DNA of 64,000 bases, from NCBI GenBank assembly GCA_024642115.1, contig JAHEBU010000011.1:62001-126000 (forward strand). The letters are read 5' to 3'. This document shows, in pieces, positions 54,638-63,311 of this stretch. The position numbers were made by a program, and so were the translations under genes. Position 1 is the stretch's first letter. Each line of letters starts with the position of its first letter. A model generated the notes under the pieces. The model had not been told where the DNA came from. It did no database searches and saw nothing but the letters and a program-made list of their open reading frames with translations. The DNA comes from Marivivens sp. Lineage in GTDB: Bacteria > Pseudomonadota > Alphaproteobacteria > Rhodobacterales > Rhodobacteraceae.

Positions 54638-55453
54638 ATGCGGAAGGTCTGGCGGCTGCTGCGTGACGTTTCGGACGTGGTGACCGAAACCAATCTGGGA
54701 CTCATTTCCGCAGGTGTCGCATTTTTCGGGATTTTTGCCATTTTTCCCGCGATTGCCGCCCTGATCGCCATCTTTGGCCTGCTGGCCGATCCGCACGTCG
54801 TCGAATTGCAACTGGAACTGTTGCAGGATGTGATCCCGTCACAGGCCTATGCCCTGTTCCGGTCGCAGATCACTGGCCTGTTGGCGGCCCGCACAGACAC
54901 GCTGGGCTGGGCCACGGCGCTGTCGGTTGTCGTGGCGCTGTGGTCGGCCCGATCGGGGGTTGCGGCGATGATGACGGGGCTCAACACGATCATGGGCGAC
55001 CGGCACCGCGCGGGTGTGCATCATATTCTGGCAGCCCTTGCCCTGACCCTTGCCCTGATCGGGGTGGCCGTGGTGGCCCTGCTGAGCGTTATCGTCGCCC
55101 CCATCGCGATGGCGTTCCTGCCGCTGGATGCCGCGACGGGCTGGATATTGGAGGGCGTCCGCTGGGCCGTGTCGTTGGCCGTTCTGCTGGTGGCCATCGG
55201 AATTCTGTACCGTTATGGCCCCAATCGCCGAGGCCGCAGATTACCCTGGGTCACGCCCGGAGCCATCATCGTCATCCTGTGCTGGCTGGCCGCGTCGGTC
55301 GCGTTTTCGGCCTATCTGACCAACTTTGGCCGTTACAATGAAATCTATGGATCAATTGGCGCGGTGATCGCTCTTTTAATGTGGTTATATATCAGTGCTT
55401 ACCTGATGTTGCTGGGCGCCGCCTTAAATGTGGTCATTTTGGGACTGAAATGA
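54638..55453 (+). CDS. YihY/BrkB family inner-membrane protein
   Basis: A 271-residue protein with six predicted membrane helices. The family pattern is visible: ETNLGLISAGVAFFGIFAIFPAIAALIAIFGLLADP, VVVALWSARSGVAAMMTGLNTIMG, RRLPWVTPGAIIVILCWLAASVAFSAYLTNFGRYNEIYGSIGAVIALLMWLYISAYLMLLGAALN, each present as a continuous conserved block. Its cellular role is not known; it is not the RNase BN it was once called. The start is uncertain: ATG 54638 is chosen, but GTG 54626 has a good AGGG seven bases upstream and GTG 54620 is in frame too. Confidence 0.88.
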   Translation: MRKVWRLLRDVSDVVTETNLGLISAGVAFFGIFAIFPAIAALIAIFGLLADPHVVELQLELLQDVIPSQAYALFRSQITGLLAARTDTLGWATALSVVVALWSARSGVAAMMTGLNTIMGDRHRAGVHHILAALALTLALIGVAVVALLSVIVAPIAMAFLPLDAATGWILEGVRWAVSLAVLLVAIGILYRYGPNRRGRRLPWVTPGAIIVILCWLAASVAFSAYLTNFGRYNEIYGSIGAVIALLMWLYISAYLMLLGAALNVVILGLK

Positions 55454-55521
55454 GTCTTTTCTGCCTCGAGCTGACCCTTAGGTAAAATTCCCCCTAGATT
55501 CAGTGATTCGTTCCAGATATT

Positions 55522-55535
55522 GTGATCTCAATCAA
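55522..55535 (+). promoter_or_regulatory. FNR/CRP-type binding site upstream of the adhesin gene
   Basis: GTGATCTCAATCAA matches FNR half-sites TTGAT-N4-ATCAA in 9 of 10 positions; with the preceding T it also reads TGTGA-N6-TCAAA, CRP-like. It lies 46-59 bases before the adhesin start. The same GTGAT-N4-ATCAA form is found before the sulfur transporter at 21347-21360. Confidence 0.45.
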
Positions 55536-55540
55536 AAAAC

Positions 55541-55561
55541 GCCCGACATCAATGTTCGGGC
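55541..55561 (+). terminator. Small hairpin in the adhesin leader
   Basis: GCCCGACAT and ATGTTCGGGC can pair with one bulged T over a CA loop. It lies after the YihY gene and directly before the ribosome site of the adhesin. No T-run follows, so it may be a leader structure rather than a terminator. Confidence 0.4.
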
Positions 55562-55580
55562 ATGAGGCGGAGCGAGTAAT

Positions 55581-58500
55581 ATGTCAGCGATTGATTTCGT
55601 TGTCCGTGATTCTGCGGGCAATTTGCAGCGTGGTTCGGTTGCCGGTGATGGGCCGCAAGGGACCGTTATCGTCGGGGCGGGTGATGATATCTCGCTCAAC
55701 CTCTACAAAAACCAGATAGCCGAGTATGACCGGAATGGTCAGGCGCTTGAGGTCCATCTGGTCGATGGCCGGGTCATCGTGATCGAAGGGTTCTACAGCC
55801 CCGACGGTGTTGCCGAAAACAAGCTGTTCATTTCGGCCGATGGCCAGTTGAGCGCGGTCGATCTGACCCAGTTGCCCGATGGGGCGATGCAGGTCGCCTA
55901 TAACGACGAAGACCCCTTTGGCAAATGGAGCCCGGATGACGCGCTTTATTTCATCCGGGGCGAAGATATCCAGATGGCCTATGATGCCGAAGCGGGCGTC
56001 GCGGACGATCACGCGGGCATGTTGGCGACCCCTGTCATGGGCGCCCTTGGCGGCCTGTTCCCCTGGCTGGGCATCGGTGGTGCGGCCGCAGGGGCGGCGA
56101 TCATCGGTGGCGGCGGTGGAGGAGGTGGCGGCGGCGATGGCGGCCCCCATCCGGCCCCCCATGTCGAGATCACCGGCGGGACCGAAGGCGCGGGCGATGT
56201 CGTCAATCAGGTCGATTACAGCGATGGCGTCGAAATCACCGGCAACGGCGATCCGGGCGCAACTGTCACCGTGACAATCGGCGACAAAAGCCATGAAACT
56301 CTTGTCACCGAAGACGGTCATTGGGAAGTCGTGTTCACGACCGACGAGGTGGCCCCCGGCGAATATACCGAACCTGTCACGGTCACCATCTCGAACGGCA
56401 ACGGTTCGGCCACTGTCACCGACACCCTGGTCGTGGATACCGTGGCCCACGTCAGCTTTGACGCGTCGCATGTCGAAGGTGACGGCGTGGTCAACCGCGA
56501 AGAGCGCGCCGATGGTGTGGTCCTGACGGGCACGGTCGAGGCCGGGTCTACTGTCGTCGTCACCACTGGCGGCATGGACTATACCGCCACTGTCACCGGC
56601 GGCACGTGGACTGTCACCCTGCCTGCGACCAATGTCGCCTTTGGTGAATACACTCTGCCGGTCACCGTGACTGCCACCGATGCCGTGGGCAACACAGCCA
56701 CCGTTACCGACACCATTCGCATCGACACCGAGACGACGATTGTCATGGCCACCGGATTCATCGGCGGCGATGGCGTGATCTCTGCCGCCGAGCAGGCCGC
56801 AGGTGTGACCGTCACCGGCTTTGCCGAAGCGGGGGCCAGCGTTGTCGTCACCCTTGGCACCGCCCATACCACCGTTACTGCGGGTGCGGATGGCGCCTGG
56901 ACAGCCGGATTCACTCCGGCCCAGATCCCGACCGGCACCTACAATGCCACGGTCACGGCTGTATCGACCGATGCGGCTGGCAACCATGCCACCGCCACCG
57001 GCACGGTCCATGTCGATACCGAGATGACCCTGACCGTCGATACCGCCCATGCCGCCGGAAACGGTGTCATCAATGCCGCCGAGGCCGCAGCGGGCGTCGC
57101 CCTGACCGGCACGTCCGAGCCGGGGGCGACTGTTACCGTTTCGATGAACGGCCATACCCATACCGCCACGGCCACGGCGCAGGGCACATGGTCGGTCACG
57201 TTTACCTCGTCTGAAATCCCGCCCGGCACCTATTCCGCCCCGGTGTCGGTCAGTGCCGTCGATGCGGTTGGCAACAGCCAGAGCCTGACGGCCACGATGC
57301 AGGTGGATACCGAAGCTTCGGTCGCCTTCTCAACCACGCCGGTCGCCACCGACGGGATCATTAATGCGGTCGAGGCCGCCAACGGGGTCCTGTTGACCGG
57401 GACGACCCAGCCCGGATCGACCGTCATCATCACCATGGGCGGTGTAAGCCTGCCTGCCACCGTCAACGCGGGCGGTCAGTGGTCGGTGACCATGCCCTCT
57501 TCGGCGATGCAAAGCGGCGAATACATGGCCACCGTCACCGCCAACGCCACCGATCCGCAGGGCAACACCGCCAGCGCGACGATGACCGTCCAGGTCGATA
57601 CCCAGACGGGCGTCGCCCTGACCGGCAGCAACGCAGGCGCCGATGGCGTTCTGAACGCCGCTGAGCGGGCCGGCGGTCTGACCCTGACCGGCACCGCCGA
57701 GCCGGGTGCTACGGTCGCCGTCACCATGGGTGCTGTCACCCACACCGTGATCGCCACCAGCACCGGCACATGGTCGGCCACCTGGTCCACGAACGAAGTT
57801 CCGCAGGGCGAAACCACCGCCGCTGTCACCGTCCGGTCCACCGATCTGGCAGGCAACGTCGCCACGACCGCCGGGGCCGTGCAGATCGACACCTATGTCA
57901 ACAGCCTGTCGGTCACGTCGGCCCGGGCCGGGGGCGACGGCGTGGTCAACCAGACCGAAGCAGCCCAGCCGATCACCCTGTCGGGTGTGGTCGAGGCCGG
58001 ATCGTCGGTCAACGTCAGCCTTGGCGGCCAGACCCTGGCTGCAACCGTGGGGCAGGGCGGCACCTGGACTGTCACCTTCCCGGCGGGCAGCCTGCCCGGC
58101 GGCGAATACACCACCCAGATGGTCGTCAACGCGACTGACCGGGCGGGCAACACCACCAACCTGACCGAAAGCGTCCGCGTGGACACCATCGCAGGCGATC
58201 TGACCCTGTCGAACCTGCCGATCGAAGGCGACGATGTGGTCAACGCGGTCGAAGTGTCGGACGGTGTGCGGGTCTTTGGCACCGCGACCCCCGGCCTGAC
58301 CGTCACGGTCACCTTTGGCGCGGCCACCCATCAGGTTCTGGCCGGACCTGACGGCACCTGGTCGTCGGTCTTTGCCCACAGCGAAATTCCGGACGGCACC
58401 TATGACACGCCGATCACCGCCCGGATCACCGACGACGCAGGCAACACCAAACTGGTGACCGACAGCGTCCATATCGACACGCAGGTCGACAACTTTGGCT

Positions 58501-59642
58501 TTGCCGCTGGCCCGATCGCGGGCGACAACATCATCAGCGGAGCCGAGCGCCTTGCCGGAGTGAGCGTCGGCGGCACGGTCGAACCCGGATCGACCGTTGT
58601 CGTCCATCTGGGCACGGCCACCCGAACAGTCCTGGCTGGGGCCGACGGCAATTGGACCACCACCTTTACCGCAGGGCAGATCCCGCAGGGCGAAACCAAC
58701 CTGACCATGTCGGCCACAGCGACCGACCGGGCCGGCAATACCGCCGACATCACGCAGGACGTGCGGGTCGATACGGTTGTCAACCGCCTGACCGCCCCCG
58801 GTCCGGTCGAGACGGACAATATCGTCAACGCTGCCGAAGCCGCCGACGGCATCAACCTGGGCGGCCGGGTCGAGGTCGGATCGACGGTGCAGGTCACGAT
58901 GGCCGGGGTCACCCATGCCGCCGCCGTGGACAGCGTGGGCAACTGGACGGTCCACTTTACAGGGGCGGAAATCCCGCGCGGCGACTACACCGCGCAGGCC
59001 GTCATTGCGGCGACCGATGCGGTGGGCAACACCGCAAGCATCACCCAAACCTTTGCAGTGGACACCATCGCCCCCGAGGCGCCCCACATCACTGCAACCG
59101 ACATCAGCCTGAGCACGGGCCTTCGGTCGATTTCGGTCGCAGAGGCGGATGTGAGCCTTCAGGTGTACCGGGTTGGTGCCAACGGGACTGTTCAGCAACT
59201 GGGCATCGACCCGGTTGCCGATACCCGGTTCTATGAGGTCGATCTGTACTTTGACACTCCGGTGTCGGACGGCAAGCAACTGGTCGTCACCTCGACCGAC
59301 ACGGCGGGCAACCAGGGCGCGACCCTGTTCGTGCTGGATCAGGCGGGAACCAACCTCGTCAATCTGCACAACACGGGTCTGGATCGGTTCAACATCGAAA
59401 CGATCGACCTGCGCGCTGCCAAGAACGCCGAACTGACCCTGACCGAAACCGATCTGAAGGATTTGGCCCAGACGTCGGACACGGTGACCATTCTGGGCGG
59501 GTCGGACGATACCGTGACCATCACCGGGGCCGTCAACACCGGTGGGGTCCAGACCATCGACCACCAGACCTATCACGTCTACAGCCTGGGCACCGAGGGC
59601 GCGAGCCTGATCATTCACGAGGATATTCACGTCATCGTCTGA
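55581..59642 (+). CDS. Large BapA-like type I secreted adhesin with ten Ig-like repeats
   Basis: A 1353-residue acidic surface protein. Residues 1 to about 150 form a beta-rich module like the prefix domain of BapA/LapA adhesins (QIAEYDRNGQALEVHLVDGR, IEGFYSP, DGQLSAVDLTQL). A hydrophobic Ala/Gly stretch with AAAG at 168-171 and a poly-glycine linker follow. Residues 194-1165 are ten Ig-like repeats of about 97 residues, each with a DG-VN-A-E core, a PG-TV-V-G strand and a terminal DAxGNT...VDT. The C-terminal 190 residues (LTLTETDLKDLAQTSDTVTI, TIDHQTYHVYSLG, LIIHEDIHVIV) resemble the secretion end of such adhesins. No RTX nonapeptides and no Sec signal peptide occur. Export genes follow directly. 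Confidence 0.88.
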   Translation: MSAIDFVVRDSAGNLQRGSVAGDGPQGTVIVGAGDDISLNLYKNQIAEYDRNGQALEVHLVDGRVIVIEGFYSPDGVAENKLFISADGQLSAVDLTQLPDGAMQVAYNDEDPFGKWSPDDALYFIRGEDIQMAYDAEAGVADDHAGMLATPVMGALGGLFPWLGIGGAAAGAAIIGGGGGGGGGGDGGPHPAPHVEITGGTEGAGDVVNQVDYSDGVEITGNGDPGATVTVTIGDKSHETLVTEDGHWEVVFTTDEVAPGEYTEPVTVTISNGNGSATVTDTLVVDTVAHVSFDASHVEGDGVVNREERADGVVLTGTVEAGSTVVVTTGGMDYTATVTGGTWTVTLPATNVAFGEYTLPVTVTATDAVGNTATVTDTIRIDTETTIVMATGFIGGDGVISAAEQAAGVTVTGFAEAGASVVVTLGTAHTTVTAGADGAWTAGFTPAQIPTGTYNATVTAVSTDAAGNHATATGTVHVDTEMTLTVDTAHAAGNGVINAAEAAAGVALTGTSEPGATVTVSMNGHTHTATATAQGTWSVTFTSSEIPPGTYSAPVSVSAVDAVGNSQSLTATMQVDTEASVAFSTTPVATDGIINAVEAANGVLLTGTTQPGSTVIITMGGVSLPATVNAGGQWSVTMPSSAMQSGEYMATVTANATDPQGNTASATMTVQVDTQTGVALTGSNAGADGVLNAAERAGGLTLTGTAEPGATVAVTMGAVTHTVIATSTGTWSATWSTNEVPQGETTAAVTVRSTDLAGNVATTAGAVQIDTYVNSLSVTSARAGGDGVVNQTEAAQPITLSGVVEAGSSVNVSLGGQTLAATVGQGGTWTVTFPAGSLPGGEYTTQMVVNATDRAGNTTNLTESVRVDTIAGDLTLSNLPIEGDDVVNAVEVSDGVRVFGTATPGLTVTVTFGAATHQVLAGPDGTWSSVFAHSEIPDGTYDTPITARITDDAGNTKLVTDSVHIDTQVDNFGFAAGPIAGDNIISGAERLAGVSVGGTVEPGSTVVVHLGTATRTVLAGADGNWTTTFTAGQIPQGETNLTMSATATDRAGNTADITQDVRVDTVVNRLTAPGPVETDNIVNAAEAADGINLGGRVEVGSTVQVTMAGVTHAAAVDSVGNWTVHFTGAEIPRGDYTAQAVIAATDAVGNTASITQTFAVDTIAPEAPHITATDISLSTGLRSISVAEADVSLQVYRVGANGTVQQLGIDPVADTRFYEVDLYFDTPVSDGKQLVVTSTDTAGNQGATLFVLDQAGTNLVNLHNTGLDRFNIETIDLRAAKNAELTLTETDLKDLAQTSDTVTILGGSDDTVTITGAVNTGGVQTIDHQTYHVYSLGTEGASLIIHEDIHVIV
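56160..59075 (+). repeat. Ten tandem Ig-like domain repeats, about 291-297 bases each
   Basis: The segment encodes residues 194-1165 of the adhesin as ten consecutive units of 96-98 residues. Repeat boundaries are marked by the recurrent VDT-x-x-x at the end of each unit. The units are diverged at protein level (roughly a third to a half of residues shared by eye), so this is an old array without recent identical copies. DNA repeats are too diverged for easy slippage. Confidence 0.85.
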
Positions 59643-59653
59643 CGATCCTGTGG

Positions 59654-59679
59654 CGGGCCGCCGCTAGACGCGGCCCGCT
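59654..59679 (+). terminator. Stem-loop between adhesin and secretion genes
   Basis: A perfect 9-base stem GCGGGCCGC / GCGGCCCGC with loop CGCTAGAC lies 12 bases after the adhesin stop. It is followed by an A-run rather than a T-run. It may reduce read-through so that the abundant substrate and the exporter are made in different amounts. Confidence 0.5.
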
Positions 59680-59715
59680 GCCAACAAAAAAAGTCCAATC
59701 GTGCAGGGGTAGGGT

Positions 59716-61017
59716 GTGAGCAAGGCAGGGACATGGGGACAGAATGCGGCAGTGATGGCCGCACTTATGGTCCTGTCCGGCTGTCTGGGCACACCGGCTG
59801 CCGACAGCGCTGCCACGAGGGCCGATGTCCCCCCTGTCGCCCTTGAGCCGCAGATGCAGGATGGCACGACCTCTCCGCTCATTTCCGGGTTGCTGGACCG
59901 CCGGTCGGTGCTGTCCGGCCCCTTTGACCGCGTGGCCAGCGCCGTTCTGGCCGCAAATTCCCGCGCCGCCGAGGCCGATCTGCGCGCCGCCATGCTGCGA
60001 TCGCAAGCCCGTGCCAAGAACTGGCTGCCCACCCTTGGTCCGTCGGTCAGTCTGACCTCGCTGGGGGCGGTCGTGACCTCGATGCTGGTCGAGCAGGTGA
60101 TCTTTGACAACGGTCGCAAGAAGGCCGAGCGCGATTATGCCAAGGCCGATGTCGAAGTGGCCGCCGTTGCCCTCGCGCAGGACAGCAATGCGCGGGTCAA
60201 GCAGGCCCTGCATCTGTATCTGACCGCCGAGGCCGCCCGCGCCCGGGCCGGCGTCAATGCCGCCTCGATGGCGCAGATGGATCGTTTTGAATACGTCATG
60301 TCCGAACGCGTCCGCGGGGGCGTCAGCAACATGGCCGATTTGCAGGTCGTGCAGGCCCGTGCCGCCCAGATGCGCGCCGACATGGCCGCCGATCAGGACG
60401 CTGCCCGCTCTGCCATGGCCGAATTGGCCGCGATGGCCGACGGGTCGCTGGACGGGATTAGCGGTCTGGGGTCGTTCGCCCCGATGTCGAGCAGTGAAAC
60501 CCCTTTGACCGTGATGAAGGCTGGGGCCGAAAGCGCCCGCGCCGTGGCCGAAGCCCGCGCCGCCCGTGCCGGATACCTGCCGGGCCTGTCCGTCGGCGGC
60601 ACCGTGGGGTCGAACGGGTCCGATATCGGTGCCCAGGTTGCCGCCCCCAACGGCATTGGCCTTGGGTTGGGTGCTGCGCTGCAAGCCATTGAGGCGGAAC
60701 AGCAATCTGCCGCTGCCAAGGTGGGCCAGGCCCAAGAGGACGCCACCCGCGCCCGTGTCGCACTGGAGGGTCAGCTGGCCACCCTGAATCGTCAGCAGAC
60801 CGAATCCCAGGCGATTGCCACGCAGGCAAATGCGAATTTCGAAGCCTTTGCCGCCCAGTTGCGCGAAGGCCAGCGGACCGTCCCCGAAGTGGTGGGAGTG
60901 TTCGAAACCAAGGTTCGCGCCGAGCGCGACGCGGTGATGATCAAGTATCAGGTGGCGGGTGTTCAGGTGGATCTGGCCGCGGCCTTGGGTGTGTTGGTGG
61001 ATGGGGACAAGATATGA
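59716..61017 (+). CDS. TolC-family outer-membrane factor of the adhesin secretion system
   Basis: A 433-residue outer-membrane efflux protein. The start is GTG 59716. The N-terminus has a lipoprotein signal with lipobox LSGC (Cys23, in LMVLSGCLG), and the rest shows the long alanine-rich coiled helices of TolC-like channels with the internal repeat (AAEADLRAAMLRSQARAKNWLPTLGPSVSL and AVAEARAARAGYLPGLSVGG). It sits between adhesin and ABC exporter, overlapping the latter by four bases, so it is the outer-membrane exit of this type I system (LapE-like). A lipid anchor is typical of many LapE/AggA-type channels. Confidence 0.88.
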   Translation: MSKAGTWGQNAAVMAALMVLSGCLGTPAADSAATRADVPPVALEPQMQDGTTSPLISGLLDRRSVLSGPFDRVASAVLAANSRAAEADLRAAMLRSQARAKNWLPTLGPSVSLTSLGAVVTSMLVEQVIFDNGRKKAERDYAKADVEVAAVALAQDSNARVKQALHLYLTAEAARARAGVNAASMAQMDRFEYVMSERVRGGVSNMADLQVVQARAAQMRADMAADQDAARSAMAELAAMADGSLDGISGLGSFAPMSSSETPLTVMKAGAESARAVAEARAARAGYLPGLSVGGTVGSNGSDIGAQVAAPNGIGLGLGAALQAIEAEQQSAAAKVGQAQEDATRARVALEGQLATLNRQQTESQAIATQANANFEAFAAQLREGQRTVPEVVGVFETKVRAERDAVMIKYQVAGVQVDLAAALGVLVDGDKI

Positions 61018-63311
61018 GTGGACCAGTGTTGGCCTTTGACATCAGTGCCGAAAAGGGCGGACGGATCGTCCGCAGACAGGCCGCCGAACCTGTCGCCGCC
61101 GAAGCCCCGCCCGTTGCCCCCCCCGTTGCCAACACCTCGGCTCCGCCGCTGGCCGAAACGATTTCGCTGATCGGCGCTGTTCCCGCAGGCCCGGCCCGCG
61201 ACCCTCATGCCCCCAAATCGCGCAGCCGCGCCGATCTGGCCGCGGTCTATGCCGGGTTGCTTGGGGTCGAGATCGTCCGGTCGGACGTGCTGGAACGCCT
61301 GACCGCCACCGCAGGGTCCGACCCCACCCCGCAAGCCATCGCCCATGCCCTGTCCGAGGCTGGTCTGGTCGCCCGCGTGCAGCGGGTGACAAAGCCCACC
61401 GCCAAGGTCTGGCCCGCCCTGGCCGAGATGACCAGCGGACAGGTTGTTCTGGTCCTCAAACAGGCCGAAGAGGCGGTCGAGGTCTATGACACCACTTGCC
61501 CCGACAACCGGGCCGAGGTGCCGCTGGCCGAATTCCTGCCGTTCTATGCAGGCACGATCATCCGCGCCGACCTCGCGGTCAGCGAACTGACCCGTCGCCA
61601 TGCCGAAAAGGGCCGCCGCAGCCATTGGTTCTGGGGAGAGTTGGCCAAGGCCCGCCGCCACATCGGCGAGGTCGCCATCGCGTCCTTTGTGGCCAACCTG
61701 CTGGCCGTGGCCGTCGCCATGTTTTCCTTGCAGGTCTATGACCGGGTGATCCCGCATCAGTCCGTCGCCACCCTGTGGGTGCTGTCCATCGGCGCCGCTT
61801 TGGCAATGCTGATGGAGGCGGTGCTGCGCATCGCCCGTGCGCAGGTGATGGACGCCGCAGGGCGCAAGATCGAATTGCAGATCCAGAGCCTGTTGATGGA
61901 CAAGCTGCTGGGGATGCAGGCGGGGTTGAAGGGGCAATCCTCATCCGCCCTGTTCAGCGCCGTCCGCGAATTCGGGTCGATCCGCGAGTTTTTCACCGCC
62001 TCGACCATTGGCACGCTGACCGACCTGCCGTTCATCGTGCTGTTTCTGGCGTTGGTCGCCTCCATCGGTGGCAATGTCGTCTGGGTCCTGTTCATCGGTG
62101 GGTTCCTGATGGTTGCCCCGTCGTTCCTGATGCAGCGCCGGATGATCGAATTGACCAAGGCGACCCAAGGCGCGTCGTCCAAGGCGTCGCGCGTGCTGCA
62201 CGAGGTGATCTACGAGGCCGACACGATCAAGGCGCAGCGCGGCGAGGACCGGTTCCGCCAGGTGTGGTCGGAATTGACCGCGCTGACGTCGCTTGCCACG
62301 TCTGAACAGCGCCGCCTTGCGTCCGTCCTGCAATTCTGGAGTCAGGGTGTGCAGCAGGCGACCTATGTCGCCGCCGTCGTGACCGGCACGTTTCTGGTGT
62401 TCAGCGGGCAGTTCACCGTGGGCACAATCATCGCTGTGGGCATCCTGACCTCGCGCACGTTGGGGCCGTTGACCCAGTTGGCCGCCACCATGGCCCGCTG
62501 GTCGAACGTGAAATCTGCGCTTGAGGCGTTGGACAAGGTCGCCACCGCCCCGCAGGATCAGGCCGACGACCGCACCTATCTGCGCCGCGAAAAGCTGCGC
62601 GGGGCGTTCGAGCTGCGCGATCTGGTGTTCAAGTACGACGAGGACGGCGAGAGGACCATCGACATCGCCGGCATCAAGATCGAACCGGGTCAGCGCGTCG
62701 CCGTGCTGGGGGCCAACGGGTCGGGCAAGTCCACCCTTCTCAAGGTCATGTCGGGCATCTATCAGCCGACCGCAGGCCGCGTGATGATCGACGGCGTGGA
62801 CATGGGGCAGGTGATGCCCCGCGACCTGCGCCGGGGCATCGGATACCTGAGCCAGGAGGTGCGCCTGTTCGCAGGCACCCTGCGCGAGAACCTCAACCTG
62901 ACCCTGCTGGAGCGCGACGATGACCGGCTGATGGCCGCGCTCGATTTCGCGGGTCTGGGTCCGTTCGTGCGGTCCCATCCCAAGGGGCTGGACCTGCCCA
63001 TCAATGACGCGGGTGCGGGTCTGTCGATCGGCCAGCGCCAGTCGATCGGCTGGGCGCGCCTGTGGTTGCAGGACCCGGTGGTGTGTTTGCTGGACGAACC
63101 GACCGCGTCGCTGGATCAGGGGCTGGAGACGTCGCTGGTCAGCAGGCTTGAGACATGGTTGCAGGGCCGCACCGCTGTCATTGCCACCCACCGCGTGCCG
63201 ATCCTGCACCTCACCAGCCGCACCATCATCCTGCAAAACGGCCGTCTGGCCGTGGACGGCCCGCGCGATGAAGTGCTGGCCCATCTGCAAAAGAAGAAAG
63301 TCGGCGCATGA
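61014..63311 (+). CDS. Type I secretion ABC exporter (LapB/LssB-like)
   Basis: A 765-residue ABC exporter. Residues 1-60 are an unusual Ala/Pro-rich leader. About 65-195 form a C39-peptidase-like domain without visible catalytic Cys-His context. About 215-490 are the six-helix membrane domain. The ATPase has Walker A GANGSGKST (566-574), Q-loop YLSQEVRLF, Walker B VVCLLDEPTASLD and switch His in IATHR. The signature reads LSIGQRQSIGWAR instead of LSGGQ. It shares ATGA overlaps with the outer-membrane factor and with the fusion protein. It should export the adhesin at 55581 in one step. Confidence 0.92.
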   Translation: MSGPVLAFDISAEKGGRIVRRQAAEPVAAEAPPVAPPVANTSAPPLAETISLIGAVPAGPARDPHAPKSRSRADLAAVYAGLLGVEIVRSDVLERLTATAGSDPTPQAIAHALSEAGLVARVQRVTKPTAKVWPALAEMTSGQVVLVLKQAEEAVEVYDTTCPDNRAEVPLAEFLPFYAGTIIRADLAVSELTRRHAEKGRRSHWFWGELAKARRHIGEVAIASFVANLLAVAVAMFSLQVYDRVIPHQSVATLWVLSIGAALAMLMEAVLRIARAQVMDAAGRKIELQIQSLLMDKLLGMQAGLKGQSSSALFSAVREFGSIREFFTASTIGTLTDLPFIVLFLALVASIGGNVVWVLFIGGFLMVAPSFLMQRRMIELTKATQGASSKASRVLHEVIYEADTIKAQRGEDRFRQVWSELTALTSLATSEQRRLASVLQFWSQGVQQATYVAAVVTGTFLVFSGQFTVGTIIAVGILTSRTLGPLTQLAATMARWSNVKSALEALDKVATAPQDQADDRTYLRREKLRGAFELRDLVFKYDEDGERTIDIAGIKIEPGQRVAVLGANGSGKSTLLKVMSGIYQPTAGRVMIDGVDMGQVMPRDLRRGIGYLSQEVRLFAGTLRENLNLTLLERDDDRLMAALDFAGLGPFVRSHPKGLDLPINDAGAGLSIGQRQSIGWARLWLQDPVVCLLDEPTASLDQGLETSLVSRLETWLQGRTAVIATHRVPILHLTSRTIILQNGRLAVDGPRDEVLAHLQKKKVGA

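Noticed and set aside
57330-59630. Open frame of about 766 codons opposite the adhesin repeats
   Set aside because: It is the complement of the Ig-like repeats; its apparent repetition is inherited from the real gene.
55581-59642. RTX toxin or calcium-binding repeat protein
   Set aside because: No GGxGxDxLx nonapeptides are present; the glycine run is a short linker. The repeats are Ig-like.
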